Assembly: GCA_013099015.1 (NCBI GenBank)
Contig: CP039998.1
Span: 248,001-312,000 of the forward strand
Direction: 5' to 3'
Length of the DNA stretch: 64,000 nucleotides
Source of the DNA: Candidatus Saccharibacteria bacterium oral taxon 488
Lineage (GTDB): Bacteria; Patescibacteriota; Saccharimonadia; Saccharimonadales; Saccharimonadaceae
The translations under genes were made by a program, and so were the position numbers. The notes beneath the pieces were generated by a model that worked only from the letters and a program-made list of their open reading frames with translations, was not told where the DNA came from and did not search any database. Shown here piece by piece: positions 26,619 through 34,558 of this stretch (position 1 is its first letter; each line of letters begins with the position of its first letter).

Positions 26619-29213
26619 TTACTTCTTTGAGCGGCTGCTTTTCCTCGGAGATTTGGATGATTTGGTTGACGTGCGGCCGCGGCGAGCGGGTTTTGCGGGT
26701 GCGGTCTTCAGGAGCTCCAGGGCCTGCTCGTGTGTAACGGTTTTTGGGTCGGTGTCTTTGGGAATCTTGGCGTTTTTCGTGCCGTCGGTGATGTATGGAC
26801 CGAAGCGGCCCTTGAGGACCTTGACGCCATCACCAAAGTCAGCGATGTTTTTCTCGGCCTCAGCCTGGAGTTTGGCGGCATAGAGTTCGCGGGCCTTTTC
26901 TAGGGTGATGGTGTGCGGGTCTTCAGGTTTGATGGAGACGAAGAGCTTGCCGACTTGGATGTACGGACCAAAGCGTCCGATGTTGGCTTTGATGTCTTGT
27001 CCGTCTTCGGTTTGGCCGACGACGCGCGGCAACTTGAACATTTCGAGTGCTTGCTCTAAGGTGACGGTTTCGATTTTCGCGCCCTTCGGTAGCGGTGCAA
27101 AGCGCGGCTTGTCCTCGTCGTCAGTGGCACCCAGTTGCAACATCGGGCCAAAGCGGCCAAAGCGAGCCAGGATTGGCTTGCCAGATTTTGGATCGATGCC
27201 GACTTCACGGTTAGCGCCGACTTTACTGCGGTCGATACCGCCTGACTGTTCAATCAGTTTGTGAAACGGCGTGTAAAATCCGTTGAGCATGGCGCTTTTG
27301 GCTAGGTCAGCGGCGGCGATTTTGTCAAATTCGGTCTCGACGTTGGCAGTGAAATCATAGTCAACGATTTGTGTGAAATGGTCGGTCAAAAAGTCGGCGA
27401 TTAGTTCCCCGCTTGGTGTTGGGATGAGCTTGCCGCGAGTGGAACCGGTTTTTTCCTGAACGATGTCGCGACTGACTTCTTCGCCGTTGTAATTGAGGAC
27501 GATGACGTCGCGCGGCTGGCCTTCGCTGTCACCTTTTTCGACGTAGCCGCGGGTCTGCACGGTGTCGATGATGGTGGCGTAGGTGCTTGGTCGGCCGATG
27601 CCGAGGTCTTCGAGTTTTTTAACCAGTGAGCCTTCGGTATAGCGGGCTGGTGGTCGGGCGAAGGTTTGGCGGGCGGTGATGTCGTGGGTTTTAAGTGTGT
27701 CGCCGGTGTGGAGTTTTGGCAAGAGTTCGTCTTTGCCGCCGCCATAGACACGCAAGAAGCCGTCAAAGGTGATAACTTCGCCTTTGGCTTCGAAGTGTAG
27801 GTCTGTTGCGGTCACCTCTCGGACATCATCAGCAAAATCGGCATCACCAGCGCCACACTCCTGCGCTGGAGTACTCTTTTCGCTTATATCTCCACTGGAG
27901 ATACTACGCGAGCGTTCGGCTGGAGCACTCGTTATTCGCGAATACTCCATAGCCCCCAGCGCAGAAGGTGTCGCTGTTGCTGGCGCATCTGGCGCGAGCG
28001 GCGTCTCAGAAAAAATCTGGGATTGTCTCGGGTCCCGGATTGTTTTATGAGACGTCTGAGCGCCGCCGATAGAAATTACCACTGTTGTCTTCTCCAATTT
28101 CGCTGCCGACATTTGCGATGCCAGGGTGCGGCGGCGGATGAGGTCGTAGAGTTTTTGGTCGTACTCGTTTGAGGTGACGGTTTCGCGGGTGATGTCGGTT
28201 GGGCGGATGGCCTCGTGGGCTTCTTGGGCGGAGGCGGATTTGGTTTTGAATTTGCGCACAGTCGAATAATCCGGGCCGTACAGCCGCTTGATGAAATCGG
28301 TGGCGCTGGCGATAGCCTGCCCGCTCAAATTGACCGAGTCAGTACGCATGTAGGTAATTTTACCGTCTTGGTAGAGCCGCTGGGCTGAGGCCATGGTGGC
28401 TTTGGAACTGAAGCCAAGCTTGGCGTTGGCCTCTTGTTGCAAGGTTGAGGTCGTAAACGGCGCGGCTGGGTTGCGCGTGCCAGGCGTCTTTGAGATATCG
28501 CTGACGGTGAATGTGACTGGCTTGAGGCTAGTTAGGAATTCATGAGCAGCTTCTTCGAAATCAAATTTCTGGTTGAGTTCGGCTTTGAATTCTTGGTTGT
28601 CGTGGATGAATATGGCGGTTACTTTGAACTGCGAGCTGCCTGCAAATTTCATAATTTCTCGTTCGCGTTCGACTAACAGCCGCACTGCCGGGCTCTGGAC
28701 GCGACCAGCCGACTTACCGCCTGGCACTTTTTGCCAGACCACGGGGCTGAGCTCAAAACCAACTAATCGGTCGAGAATCTGCCGTGCCTGCTGGGCTTGC
28801 ACCAGATTCATATCAACAGTGCGTGGATTCTTAATAGCGCTGGTGATGGCGTCCTTGGTGATCTCGTGAAAGACGATGCGCTTGGTCGTCTCGATCGGCA
28901 AATCCAACACTTTACAGAGGTGCCAAGCGATGGCTTCCCCTTCGCGGTCTTCATCGGTGGCCAGCCAGACGTTGTCTTTGCCAACGGCCTTGACGTTTTT
29001 CTTCAGCTCGGTGATGACTTTCTTCTTCTCGGGATCGATTTCATACACGGCGAAAAAATCATTCGCCACATCAATCGGCGGCGTGCCGTCCTTGGTTTTT
29101 TTGACAATTGAGCGGATGTGCCCCACGCTTGACAAGACATGAAAATCCTTGCCCAAATATTTCTCAATGGTTTTGGCTTTGGCTGGCGACTCGACGATGA
29201 CGAGATTTTTCAT
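26619..29213 (-). CDS. topA: DNA topoisomerase I with an extra ~80-residue insertion
   Basis: An 864-residue type IA topoisomerase. The TOPRIM domain starts the protein (VIVESPAKAKTIEKYLG and DEDREGEAIAWH), the active-site tyrosine is in KITYMRTDS, and the C-terminal part has GRFGPYIQ-type repeats and a basic tail. Between the strands TTVVISIGG and DLHFEAKGEVITF there is an insertion of about 80 low-complexity residues encoded by two palindromic DNA segments (27861-27964 and 28002-28054). The frame stays open. A TATAAT box (29222-29227) is 8 nt upstream of the ATG. Confidence 0.93.
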   Translation of the reverse strand: MKNLVIVESPAKAKTIEKYLGKDFHVLSSVGHIRSIVKKTKDGTPPIDVANDFFAVYEIDPEKKKVITELKKNVKAVGKDNVWLATDEDREGEAIAWHLCKVLDLPIETTKRIVFHEITKDAITSAIKNPRTVDMNLVQAQQARQILDRLVGFELSPVVWQKVPGGKSAGRVQSPAVRLLVEREREIMKFAGSSQFKVTAIFIHDNQEFKAELNQKFDFEEAAHEFLTSLKPVTFTVSDISKTPGTRNPAAPFTTSTLQQEANAKLGFSSKATMASAQRLYQDGKITYMRTDSVNLSGQAIASATDFIKRLYGPDYSTVRKFKTKSASAQEAHEAIRPTDITRETVTSNEYDQKLYDLIRRRTLASQMSAAKLEKTTVVISIGGAQTSHKTIRDPRQSQIFSETPLAPDAPATATPSALGAMEYSRITSAPAERSRSISSGDISEKSTPAQECGAGDADFADDVREVTATDLHFEAKGEVITFDGFLRVYGGGKDELLPKLHTGDTLKTHDITARQTFARPPARYTEGSLVKKLEDLGIGRPSTYATIIDTVQTRGYVEKGDSEGQPRDVIVLNYNGEEVSRDIVQEKTGSTRGKLIPTPSGELIADFLTDHFTQIVDYDFTANVETEFDKIAAADLAKSAMLNGFYTPFHKLIEQSGGIDRSKVGANREVGIDPKSGKPILARFGRFGPMLQLGATDDEDKPRFAPLPKGAKIETVTLEQALEMFKLPRVVGQTEDGQDIKANIGRFGPYIQVGKLFVSIKPEDPHTITLEKARELYAAKLQAEAEKNIADFGDGVKVLKGRFGPYITDGTKNAKIPKDTDPKTVTHEQALELLKTAPAKPARRGRTSTKSSKSPRKSSRSKK
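27861..27964. repeat. Long imperfect palindrome inside topA
   Basis: CTGCGCTGG (27861-27869) and CCAGCGCAG (27956-27964) are perfect inverted arms about 86 nt apart. Between them a separate perfect hairpin, TATCTCC/GGAGATA (27887-27893, 27897-27903), is present, so the segment can fold as a branched structure. It encodes part of the extra residues in TopA. Confidence 0.75.
28002..28054 (-). repeat. Palindromic element copy A (in topA)
   Basis: A 53-nt hairpin element with outer arms CGTCTCA/TGAGACG and inner arms around AATCTGGGA/TCCCGGATT. In the minus orientation it shares the CGGGACCCGAGACAA core and the CAGATTTTTTCTGAGA arm with copies B and C in the RlmD-like gene. It is read in frame in TopA as HKTIRDPRQSQIFSE. 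Orientation relative to the host gene is opposite to copies B and C. Confidence 0.8.
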
Positions 29214-29279
29214 AACTCTATATTATATCAAATCACCTCGCAACCACAACCGCCGAGGGTGTTTGGGCGCGAGAGCCTC

Positions 29280-29957
29280 TTATTGCTGTTGGCGTATTTC
29301 TTCCTTGACTTGCTTACTGAGTTTGGCGGCACGTATCATATATTGAGCGGCTGCTAGGCCGGCAACTGGTAAGTATATTTTAGATACTCCGTCACCGAGG
29401 CTACGGAGTACCTTTGCTGTTTTCTCGTGGCCAAATGACTCTACCGAGCCGCTGAGTATGTATAATAATGTCGCGGTCGACACGAGGGCGCCACTGATGC
29501 GGCCAACCTGTGTTGGTCGGAGCGGTTCGGCCTGGCTGGGGAGTTGGCGGTGCTTTTGTTCCGCTATGAGCGTGGCTATTGCTTTGGTCGCCTCGAGGCT
29601 GGTCATAGATGCAACGACAGTCTTTGAGGCGAGACCATCTTCTACTATCTTTAGGAGTGCAGTGGCGGCGACCACTTTATCTCTGATGGGGTCAAGCTTG
29701 ATACCGAGTTTTGATTGCTGATGGAGGCGTCTCGCTAGTGCTCCATCAGCCTTGTCTGACAGTTCGCCAACGACCAAGGCGGCGATACCCTTAACGGTGT
29801 CAGCGTTTTGGATGCCGTATATGCTGCATAGTCCACCTACTGTAGTAACGATATTAGGTAGCGTGAGTATGTCGTCTGATACCTCTGGGTCGATAGGGGT
29901 GTCTGGATTATGGCACGTTTCAATGGTTGTATTGGGCCTTGATAATTCTCTATTCAT
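29280..29957 (-). CDS. CDP-alcohol phosphatidyltransferase family protein
   Basis: A 225-residue protein carrying the full family signature: DKADGALAR, then G eight residues after the arginine, then LDPIRD (D-x2-D-G-x2-A-R-x8-G-x3-D-x3-D, about residues 73-98). These enzymes join a CDP-linked lipid to an alcohol in phospholipid synthesis. Hydrophobic helices are weaker than in PgsA. The open frame extends to 30005, but a TATGCT box 7 nt before the ATG at 29957 supports that start. It follows topA on the same strand. Confidence 0.75.
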   Translation of the reverse strand: MNRELSRPNTTIETCHNPDTPIDPEVSDDILTLPNIVTTVGGLCSIYGIQNADTVKGIAALVVGELSDKADGALARRLHQQSKLGIKLDPIRDKVVAATALLKIVEDGLASKTVVASMTSLEATKAIATLIAEQKHRQLPSQAEPLRPTQVGRISGALVSTATLLYILSGSVESFGHEKTAKVLRSLGDGVSKIYLPVAGLAAAQYMIRAAKLSKQVKEEIRQQQ

Positions 29958-30013
29958 TGAGACTAGCATAGCATCGTGGCAGAAGCGCCACGAGCATAGA
30001 CGCATTGTTGATA

Positions 30014-30913
30014 CTAGTTAAGTGTCCAATTATTCGCCCCGAGCGGCTTGATCACGCCGTTGATCTCTAGCATGGTTAGCGCTGTGGCGAAGTCGGCTAG
30101 GTTGAGGCCGGATTGTTGCTGTAGTTGGTCGCCGTCTCTGAGGCCAGTTCGGAGCAAGTCAATGATGGTGTTTTCGGCTGGGGTTTCACCGAGGGGGATG
30201 ACGGCTTGGTCGGTAGCCGATCGAGCGGTTGATGGGGCGATGACGTTGAGAATGTCCGTGGCAGTGGTGGCGACGAGGGCACCTTGTTTGAGTAGCGCGT
30301 TGCAGCCAGCAGACAGCGGGCTGGTGATGTTACCCGGCACGGCAAAGACGTCGCGGCCTTGCGACAAGGCGTGGGCAGCGGTGTTCAGCGTGCCGCTACG
30401 CTCGGCGGCCTCGGTGATGATGACAGCGTCAGCCAGGCCAGAAACCAAGCGGTTGCGCTCTAAAAAGCTCCAGCGATTGACGATTTTGCCGTCGCCTTTT
30501 TTCCACTCGGATAGGATAGCACCGCCATTTTTGATGATGTTCATGGCTAACTTGTAATTGGTTTGCGGCGAGATGTCAGGCAGTTCATTGGGAATGACGC
30601 CGATGACCGTGCCGCCAGCCTTGAGAGCGGCCCTTTGGGCGATGCCGTCGATACCGAGCGCCAAGCCACTGACGATGATACAGCCGGCTTTTGCTAGGTC
30701 GCTCGCCAGCTGCTCGGTCACCTCCCGGCCGTACGCCGAGGGTTTGCGTGAGCCAACGATTGCCACGACCGGTGCGCCGCTATCTGGCAAATTTCCCATG
30801 AAACACAAGCTTTTCGGCGGATTAGCAATACTTGCCAACCTCTGGGTAAAGTTATGCTCATCTGGACGGATTCTATTGATTTCCATGACTTTTGTGATAA
30901 AAAGTATTGACAT
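30014..30913 (-). CDS. dprA: DNA processing protein DprA
   Basis: A 299-residue DprA/Smf protein, which loads RecA on incoming single-stranded DNA in natural transformation. The Rossmann-like core shows VAIVGSRKPSAYGRE, VSGLALGIDGIAQRAAL, FLERNRLVSGLADAVIITEA, GTLNTAAHAL and VFAVPGNITSPLSAGCN. The last 60 residues form a winged helix. Start is ATG 30913 or ATG 30886; the first overlaps the opposite-strand promoter at 30907-30935. Together with the VirD4-like and pilin genes, it points to DNA uptake. Confidence 0.92.
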   Translation of the reverse strand: MSILFITKVMEINRIRPDEHNFTQRLASIANPPKSLCFMGNLPDSGAPVVAIVGSRKPSAYGREVTEQLASDLAKAGCIIVSGLALGIDGIAQRAALKAGGTVIGVIPNELPDISPQTNYKLAMNIIKNGGAILSEWKKGDGKIVNRWSFLERNRLVSGLADAVIITEAAERSGTLNTAAHALSQGRDVFAVPGNITSPLSAGCNALLKQGALVATTATDILNVIAPSTARSATDQAVIPLGETPAENTIIDLLRTGLRDGDQLQQQSGLNLADFATALTMLEINGVIKPLGANNWTLN

Positions 30914-30935
30914 GTTGTCAAATGCTTGCTATAAT
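30907..30935 (+). promoter_or_regulatory. Consensus promoter of an ORF-free transcription unit
   Basis: TTGACA (30907-30912), a 17-nt spacer and TATAAT (30930-30935) form a near-perfect sigma-70-type promoter on the plus strand. No gene starts at the usual distance; the next plus-strand feature is the terminator at 31217-31255. Confidence 0.85.
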
Positions 30936-30941
30936 CAGGAG

Positions 30942-31255
30942 CAATTGGTTAGCCGAAGTGCTAATCAAAAGCACCTTATACCCCCTATTCTAACTAATAT
31001 GTTAGGTTGCGCGCAATGGCATTAAGTATTCTTACCCTCCACTTTTTGCGATTCAACGTTACGCGCATACTAACCCCTTTAACTGCCCTTTTTTGAAGGC
31101 GACCTCTGTTAAGGTGAGCACTGGATGGTGTTGATATTATAATCAGGCGCGGACTTTTGGAGTTTTAGTCACGACGCTTCACTGAGACGGGAGCTCGGGT
31201 GGGTTGAAGGGTAACAAAGCGCCAGGTGATGCCCACCCTTACCTGGCGCTTTTTT
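30942..31255 (+). ncRNA. Candidate non-coding RNA, about 310 nt
   Basis: A unit bounded by a consensus promoter (30907-30935) and a strong terminator, with no plausible ORF. Near the 5' end TTGGTTAGC (30945-30953) pairs with GCTAATCAA (30960-30968). A second TATAAT at 31138-31143 could give a shorter RNA of about 105 nt. Close to the 3' end GGGTGGG (31197-31203) is a perfect complement of CCCACCC (31232-31238) in the terminator loop, allowing a pseudoknot or competing fold. I could not assign it to a known family. Confidence 0.55.
31217..31255 (+). terminator. Strong Rho-independent terminator
   Basis: AAGCGCCAGGT (31217-31227) pairs perfectly with ACCTGGCGCTT (31241-31251), followed by a T run ending at 31255. 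It ends the ORF-free unit described at 30942-31255. Confidence 0.9.
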
Positions 31256-31366
31256 AGTTGGGTTTTTGACCTGAGCTTGTAGTATCTGAGTGAGGATTGG
31301 GTGCGAATTGGCGTGGGACGGTTTGCTAGAAAGTAAAATTTTGGTTGGATATGCGTGAGCATAATA

Positions 31367-31395
31367 TTGACTTTTTGTCTCTAAAATAGTATAGT
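31367..31395 (+). promoter_or_regulatory. Promoter of the coiled-coil protein gene
   Basis: TTGACT (31367-31372), a 17-nt spacer and TATAGT (31390-31395), with the ATG 8 nt downstream at 31404. This separate promoter makes it unlikely that the upstream terminator is a simple attenuator of this gene. Confidence 0.8.
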
Positions 31396-31403
31396 GAAGG
31401 CAT

Positions 31404-32387
31404 ATGACGCAGATAATTGAGCACGGTACCTTAGTCAAATTAAGCCAAGAACGCCCGTTGGTGTTTCGAGCCCAAGCGGCCGCCGTCTTGGCACGTGTGC
31501 CGCGACGATTTCGACGAGACGCGCGGGTGCTGAATCGTAGCAAGCGCACAATGCACGACATGTTGACGGCGTGGCGAGACGAATGTTTGCCAAGGCTAGA
31601 GACGATCACCTCGGCGCATAATGCGACAATGTTGCAACAAGCCTTGCAGGAGGATTTGCTGGCTGAGGCGTCATCGCAGCAACGACTGATCGCCATGATG
31701 ATACCAGTGCGGCTCGAGGAGGAGCGACTAGCCTTTGCGGGGTCGCAGTTTACGTTAAAGCGAGAGAAAAAGCCGTATCGACGGACGCTGGCGTTTACCC
31801 AGCAGCCAATCGAGGTCTGTCGGCAGCAGGTTGAAGATTTTATGCGGTACGAACTGTACCGGGCGGTGCTCTCTGAGGTCGGTGTGACTGTGGTGGACAA
31901 GCAGGCGCGACCTCTGGTGCGATGCTGGCAGCGGCTGCGGGCCGGTCGTCAGGTCAAGAAACTGCGGCGCGAGGTAACGAGGCGCTTGGCGGCGATTGAG
32001 CGAGAAATGACGGCGATTGAGCAGGAGCGCGGTGGCTTGGCGGCGCGGCTGTTCGGGCTGAATATTGATTATGTGACGGTGCTGGCAGCGCGACAGGAGT
32101 ATGAAAAGGCGCTGGGTCGGCTGAGTAAAAAAGCGGCCGAGAGCCCAGCGAAGCGGCTGGCGCTATATGAGAAAAAGACCGAAGCGATTCGCGAGGAGTA
32201 CCTCGACACGGTGCCGGGTGTGGCGAATTTGTCAGAGGCGCAGCGGGCGGTCAAGGAAATTGATTCGGTGCTGCTCGCGATTTTTGACCTAGACGCGACC
32301 GCGCGCAACGAACTGATGAGCGCATTTAAGCGCTACCGGACGCTGACGCGTGAGCGCGACATGCTACGGGCGAAGCTTGAGGTGTAG
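31404..32387 (+). CDS. Hypothetical helical protein
   Basis: A 327-residue protein I do not recognise. It is soluble, very basic and acidic by turns, and predicted mostly helical: arginine-rich residues 1-60, a central part, and long coiled-coil segments from about 180 to 327 (KKLRREVTRRLAAIEREM and later heptads). There is no membrane segment or signal peptide. It has its own promoter and is followed by the convergent Fur-type gene. Confidence 0.7.
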   Translation: MTQIIEHGTLVKLSQERPLVFRAQAAAVLARVPRRFRRDARVLNRSKRTMHDMLTAWRDECLPRLETITSAHNATMLQQALQEDLLAEASSQQRLIAMMIPVRLEEERLAFAGSQFTLKREKKPYRRTLAFTQQPIEVCRQQVEDFMRYELYRAVLSEVGVTVVDKQARPLVRCWQRLRAGRQVKKLRREVTRRLAAIEREMTAIEQERGGLAARLFGLNIDYVTVLAARQEYEKALGRLSKKAAESPAKRLALYEKKTEAIREEYLDTVPGVANLSEAQRAVKEIDSVLLAIFDLDATARNELMSAFKRYRTLTRERDMLRAKLEV

Positions 32388-32453
32388 TTTGTGAGAGAGA
32401 TATCGGGCCCCGTGTGGTTCGTTGGAATTGAGATGGCTGCTGCTGGCGGTCGG

Positions 32454-32903
32454 CTAGGCTTGGCTCGTCGTCTTGGTTGAGCCAGGCTGTGTATTACCAG
32501 CTGCCATGCAGGCCTGGCACACTCCTTCGAGTTCAAAGTGGTGGCGCTCGACACGGAAGTGATGGCGCTGACCGATCAAGGCAATGAGCCGTTCTAGCTC
32601 TGGTGTCTCCAGCGGTTCGGCGTTATGACAGCGTGTGCAGTAGAGGTGGTGGTGATGCGCGATGAATGGCTCGGCGAGCTCATAACGGACTTTCCAGCCG
32701 ATGTGGATGGTGTTAATGACGTGGAGCTCGTGAAAGGTTTCGAGGATGCGATAGATGCTGGTGCGGTTAGTGTTCGGGCAGCGCTTGGCGATTTCGGCGA
32801 TGGTCAGTGGCACGTCGATGGATTCGAGTGCCGTAAAGACTTCGCAGCGTGATTTGGTCAGGCGAAGGTCGGCTTGGCGAAAGATGTCGCGTAAGGTATC
32901 CAT
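32454..32903 (-). CDS. Fur-family metalloregulator, probably Zur-type
   Basis: A 149-residue Fur-superfamily repressor. The winged helix covers residues 1-80 (LRLTKSRCEVFTAL, TSIYRILETFHELHVI), then the metal-sensing half has HHHHLYCTRCHNAEPL and a late CQAC, two CxxC pairs that form the structural zinc site. Zinc, iron or manganese specificity cannot be read directly; the neighbours (nicotianamine-synthase-like, COG0523 GTPase, TIGR03943/DUF318 pair) favour zinc. ATG 32903 is 6 nt after TACAAT and the first base of a palindromic operator touches the start codon, so autoregulation is likely. Confidence 0.85.
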   Translation of the reverse strand: MDTLRDIFRQADLRLTKSRCEVFTALESIDVPLTIAEIAKRCPNTNRTSIYRILETFHELHVINTIHIGWKVRYELAEPFIAHHHHLYCTRCHNAEPLETPELERLIALIGQRHHFRVERHHFELEGVCQACMAAGNTQPGSTKTTSQA

Positions 32904-32943
32904 GTCGCAATTGTAGCACTTATTGCGACAAAATTGCAATAAG
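32903..32943. promoter_or_regulatory. Shared operator between the Fur-type and nicotianamine-synthase-like genes
   Basis: CTTATTGC (32919-32926) and GCAATAAG (32936-32943) are perfect 8-bp arms with a 9-nt centre. An overlapping pair, TGTCGCAA (32903-32910) and TTGCGACA (32923-32930), is also perfect. Together they cover the -10 (TACAAT, minus, 32910-32915) and -35 region of the repressor gene and lie just upstream of TACAAT (32947-32952) of the divergent gene. Confidence 0.75.
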
Positions 32944-32970
32944 CTATACAATACGCCATACTGATGAGCT

Positions 32971-33738
32971 ATGAATGAATGTATTAAACGAGTGCTGAGC
33001 TTGCCGCAGCTCACGCCTTCTGAGGAAGTTAATGCGGAATTTACCAAATTAGTTGAGACGGTGGTGGCGCATGGTAAAGAACCACTACTGTGCGACGAGG
33101 ATATCCGCCATCAGGTGCAGCGGCGCTGCGCGGTAGCCGAAGGAGAACTGGAGCGACACTGGTCGAGGCGTATCACGAAGGCGGATAACCCATGGTCAGA
33201 ACTAAAAGAATTTCCGTATCATGAAAATTATAAAGAGTTGACGCGGCGTGAGATTGGACTACTGAGGCGAGCTAGGCTGTGGCTGTGTGACTCCTCGGAG
33301 GTTGCGATGATCGGTAGCGGGCCGTTGCCGCTGACAGGATTGTGGCTACATCAGCTAACAGGAGCACAGATTACGCATGTTGACGCGTCGGACGAGGCAA
33401 TTGAGTTATCACGCGGCCTTGCGGCGGTGCTTGATTGGCCGGGTAAATTTGTGACTGGTCTGGGTCAGTCGGTGGCACTGGATGAGGGGCGATATGATGC
33501 GATTTATGTGGCGGGGCTGGCCGGCGAGACGCTGGCGGAAAAGCAAGCAATTGTTGATCATGTACGACCAGCACTTAAACCAGACGGGCGACTGATCGCG
33601 CGCGGGGCGTACGGGGCGCGCACCCTGCTCTATCCAGGATTTGATGCTCACGCTTTTGAGGGTGTGCAGCTGATGGAGGAATATCATCCGACAGATGAGG
33701 TGATTAATTCAGTCTTTGTGTACAAGCCCGTGCAGTAA
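32971..33738 (+). CDS. Nicotianamine-synthase-like metallophore enzyme
   Basis: A 255-residue SAM-binding protein matching the nicotianamine synthase/CntL family, which transfers aminobutyrate groups from S-adenosylmethionine to make nicotianamine-type metal chelators. Visible are LTPSEEVNAEFTKLV near the N terminus, the SAM loop MIGSGPLPLTGLWL (about residue 111), YDAIYVAGLAG, ARGAYGARTLLYPGFD and the C-terminal YHPTDEVINSVFVYK. It is divergent from the Fur-type gene with a common operator. No opine dehydrogenase (CntM) or metallophore exporter is in the window. Confidence 0.75.
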   Translation: MNECIKRVLSLPQLTPSEEVNAEFTKLVETVVAHGKEPLLCDEDIRHQVQRRCAVAEGELERHWSRRITKADNPWSELKEFPYHENYKELTRREIGLLRRARLWLCDSSEVAMIGSGPLPLTGLWLHQLTGAQITHVDASDEAIELSRGLAAVLDWPGKFVTGLGQSVALDEGRYDAIYVAGLAGETLAEKQAIVDHVRPALKPDGRLIARGAYGARTLLYPGFDAHAFEGVQLMEEYHPTDEVINSVFVYKPVQ

Positions 33739-33750
33739 CGAAGCGTAGCA

Positions 33751-33775
33751 CTAATTGAGACATTGTTGCAATAGT
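33751..33775. promoter_or_regulatory. Second copy of the Fur/Zur-type operator-like sequence
   Basis: Aligned base by base, 18 of 25 positions match the palindrome at 32919-32943, and the half GACA-N3-TTGCAATA is kept. It lies between the convergent ends of the nicotianamine-synthase-like and TIGR03943 genes, where no start is near. It may be a degenerate or repurposed site. Confidence 0.35.
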
Positions 33776-33784
33776 GATACATAG

Positions 33785-34558
33785 CTACACGCCGAGGAAT
33801 TCGTATGGATTGGCTGGTTCGGTGGTTGGGGTGATGGTGGGGTTAGTGAGGACGTAGACGGCTTTGCCGCCGGATAGCTCACGCTTGATCTGTCCGCTTA
33901 GGCGTAGCCATTGGTTGTTGCGGTAGCGCTCGGCGTCTGGGGATTTAACGAGAATGCTGATCGGGGTGCTGTCGACAGCGCAGCAGCTGATGACGAAGCG
34001 TGAGAGCTCGAAGTAGTGGTTGTCGTAAAAGCCGCTTGGGTCGCGCGCCACGAAGCCAGTGACGTCAATGGTTACACCGTCAAAAAAGCTGTCATTCGGA
34101 CAGTCATCAAACGCGCTACGCCAACGGTTCATGGAAACGGGCTTGCCATCAAGCGGCTCTGGTTTGTCGCAGCGGCCAGTTGTGCTGGTCGGCCCGGACG
34201 TGGCGCGATTGGCAGCGCTGGATGAGGACAACGGGCGCGGTGGCAGGATGATGGCCAGGATGAGGATGCCGGCGGTGATGATTGAAAGTATAGGGATCTT
34301 GCGCCGCGGTTTTGCTGGATGCTCCGTGGTTGTCGCGCCAGTGGAGGCTCGTCGCTTCCCTGCTGGGTTATGGCGTAGCTGCAAGATGATATCGATGATT
34401 AGTAACATGCTGCCAGCCACGGTCGCTACGACGGCAAGCAAATGGTAGCGCGGATGAATGTAAAAGCCGAGCTGGCCGCGGACGGCGATGAGGATGATGT
34501 AGCCACAGGCGAGTAGCCCGCCGCCAGCGCGCAGTAGTGGGCCGAGTTTAGCGCGCAT
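33785..34558 (-). CDS. TIGR03943-family membrane protein (YcgQ type)
   Basis: A 257-residue protein with three or four N-terminal hydrophobic segments (about residues 7-27, 35-57, 90-110) and a soluble C-terminal domain with FVARDPSGFYDNHYFELSRFVISCCAVDSTPISILV, the TIGR03943 signature with a CC pair. In other bacteria it is paired with a DUF318 permease and both respond to zinc. It overlaps the DUF318 gene upstream by 11 nt, so the two form one operon. Confidence 0.8.
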   Translation of the reverse strand: MRAKLGPLLRAGGGLLACGYIILIAVRGQLGFYIHPRYHLLAVVATVAGSMLLIIDIILQLRHNPAGKRRASTGATTTEHPAKPRRKIPILSIITAGILILAIILPPRPLSSSSAANRATSGPTSTTGRCDKPEPLDGKPVSMNRWRSAFDDCPNDSFFDGVTIDVTGFVARDPSGFYDNHYFELSRFVISCCAVDSTPISILVKSPDAERYRNNQWLRLSGQIKRELSGGKAVYVLTNPTITPTTEPANPYEFLGV

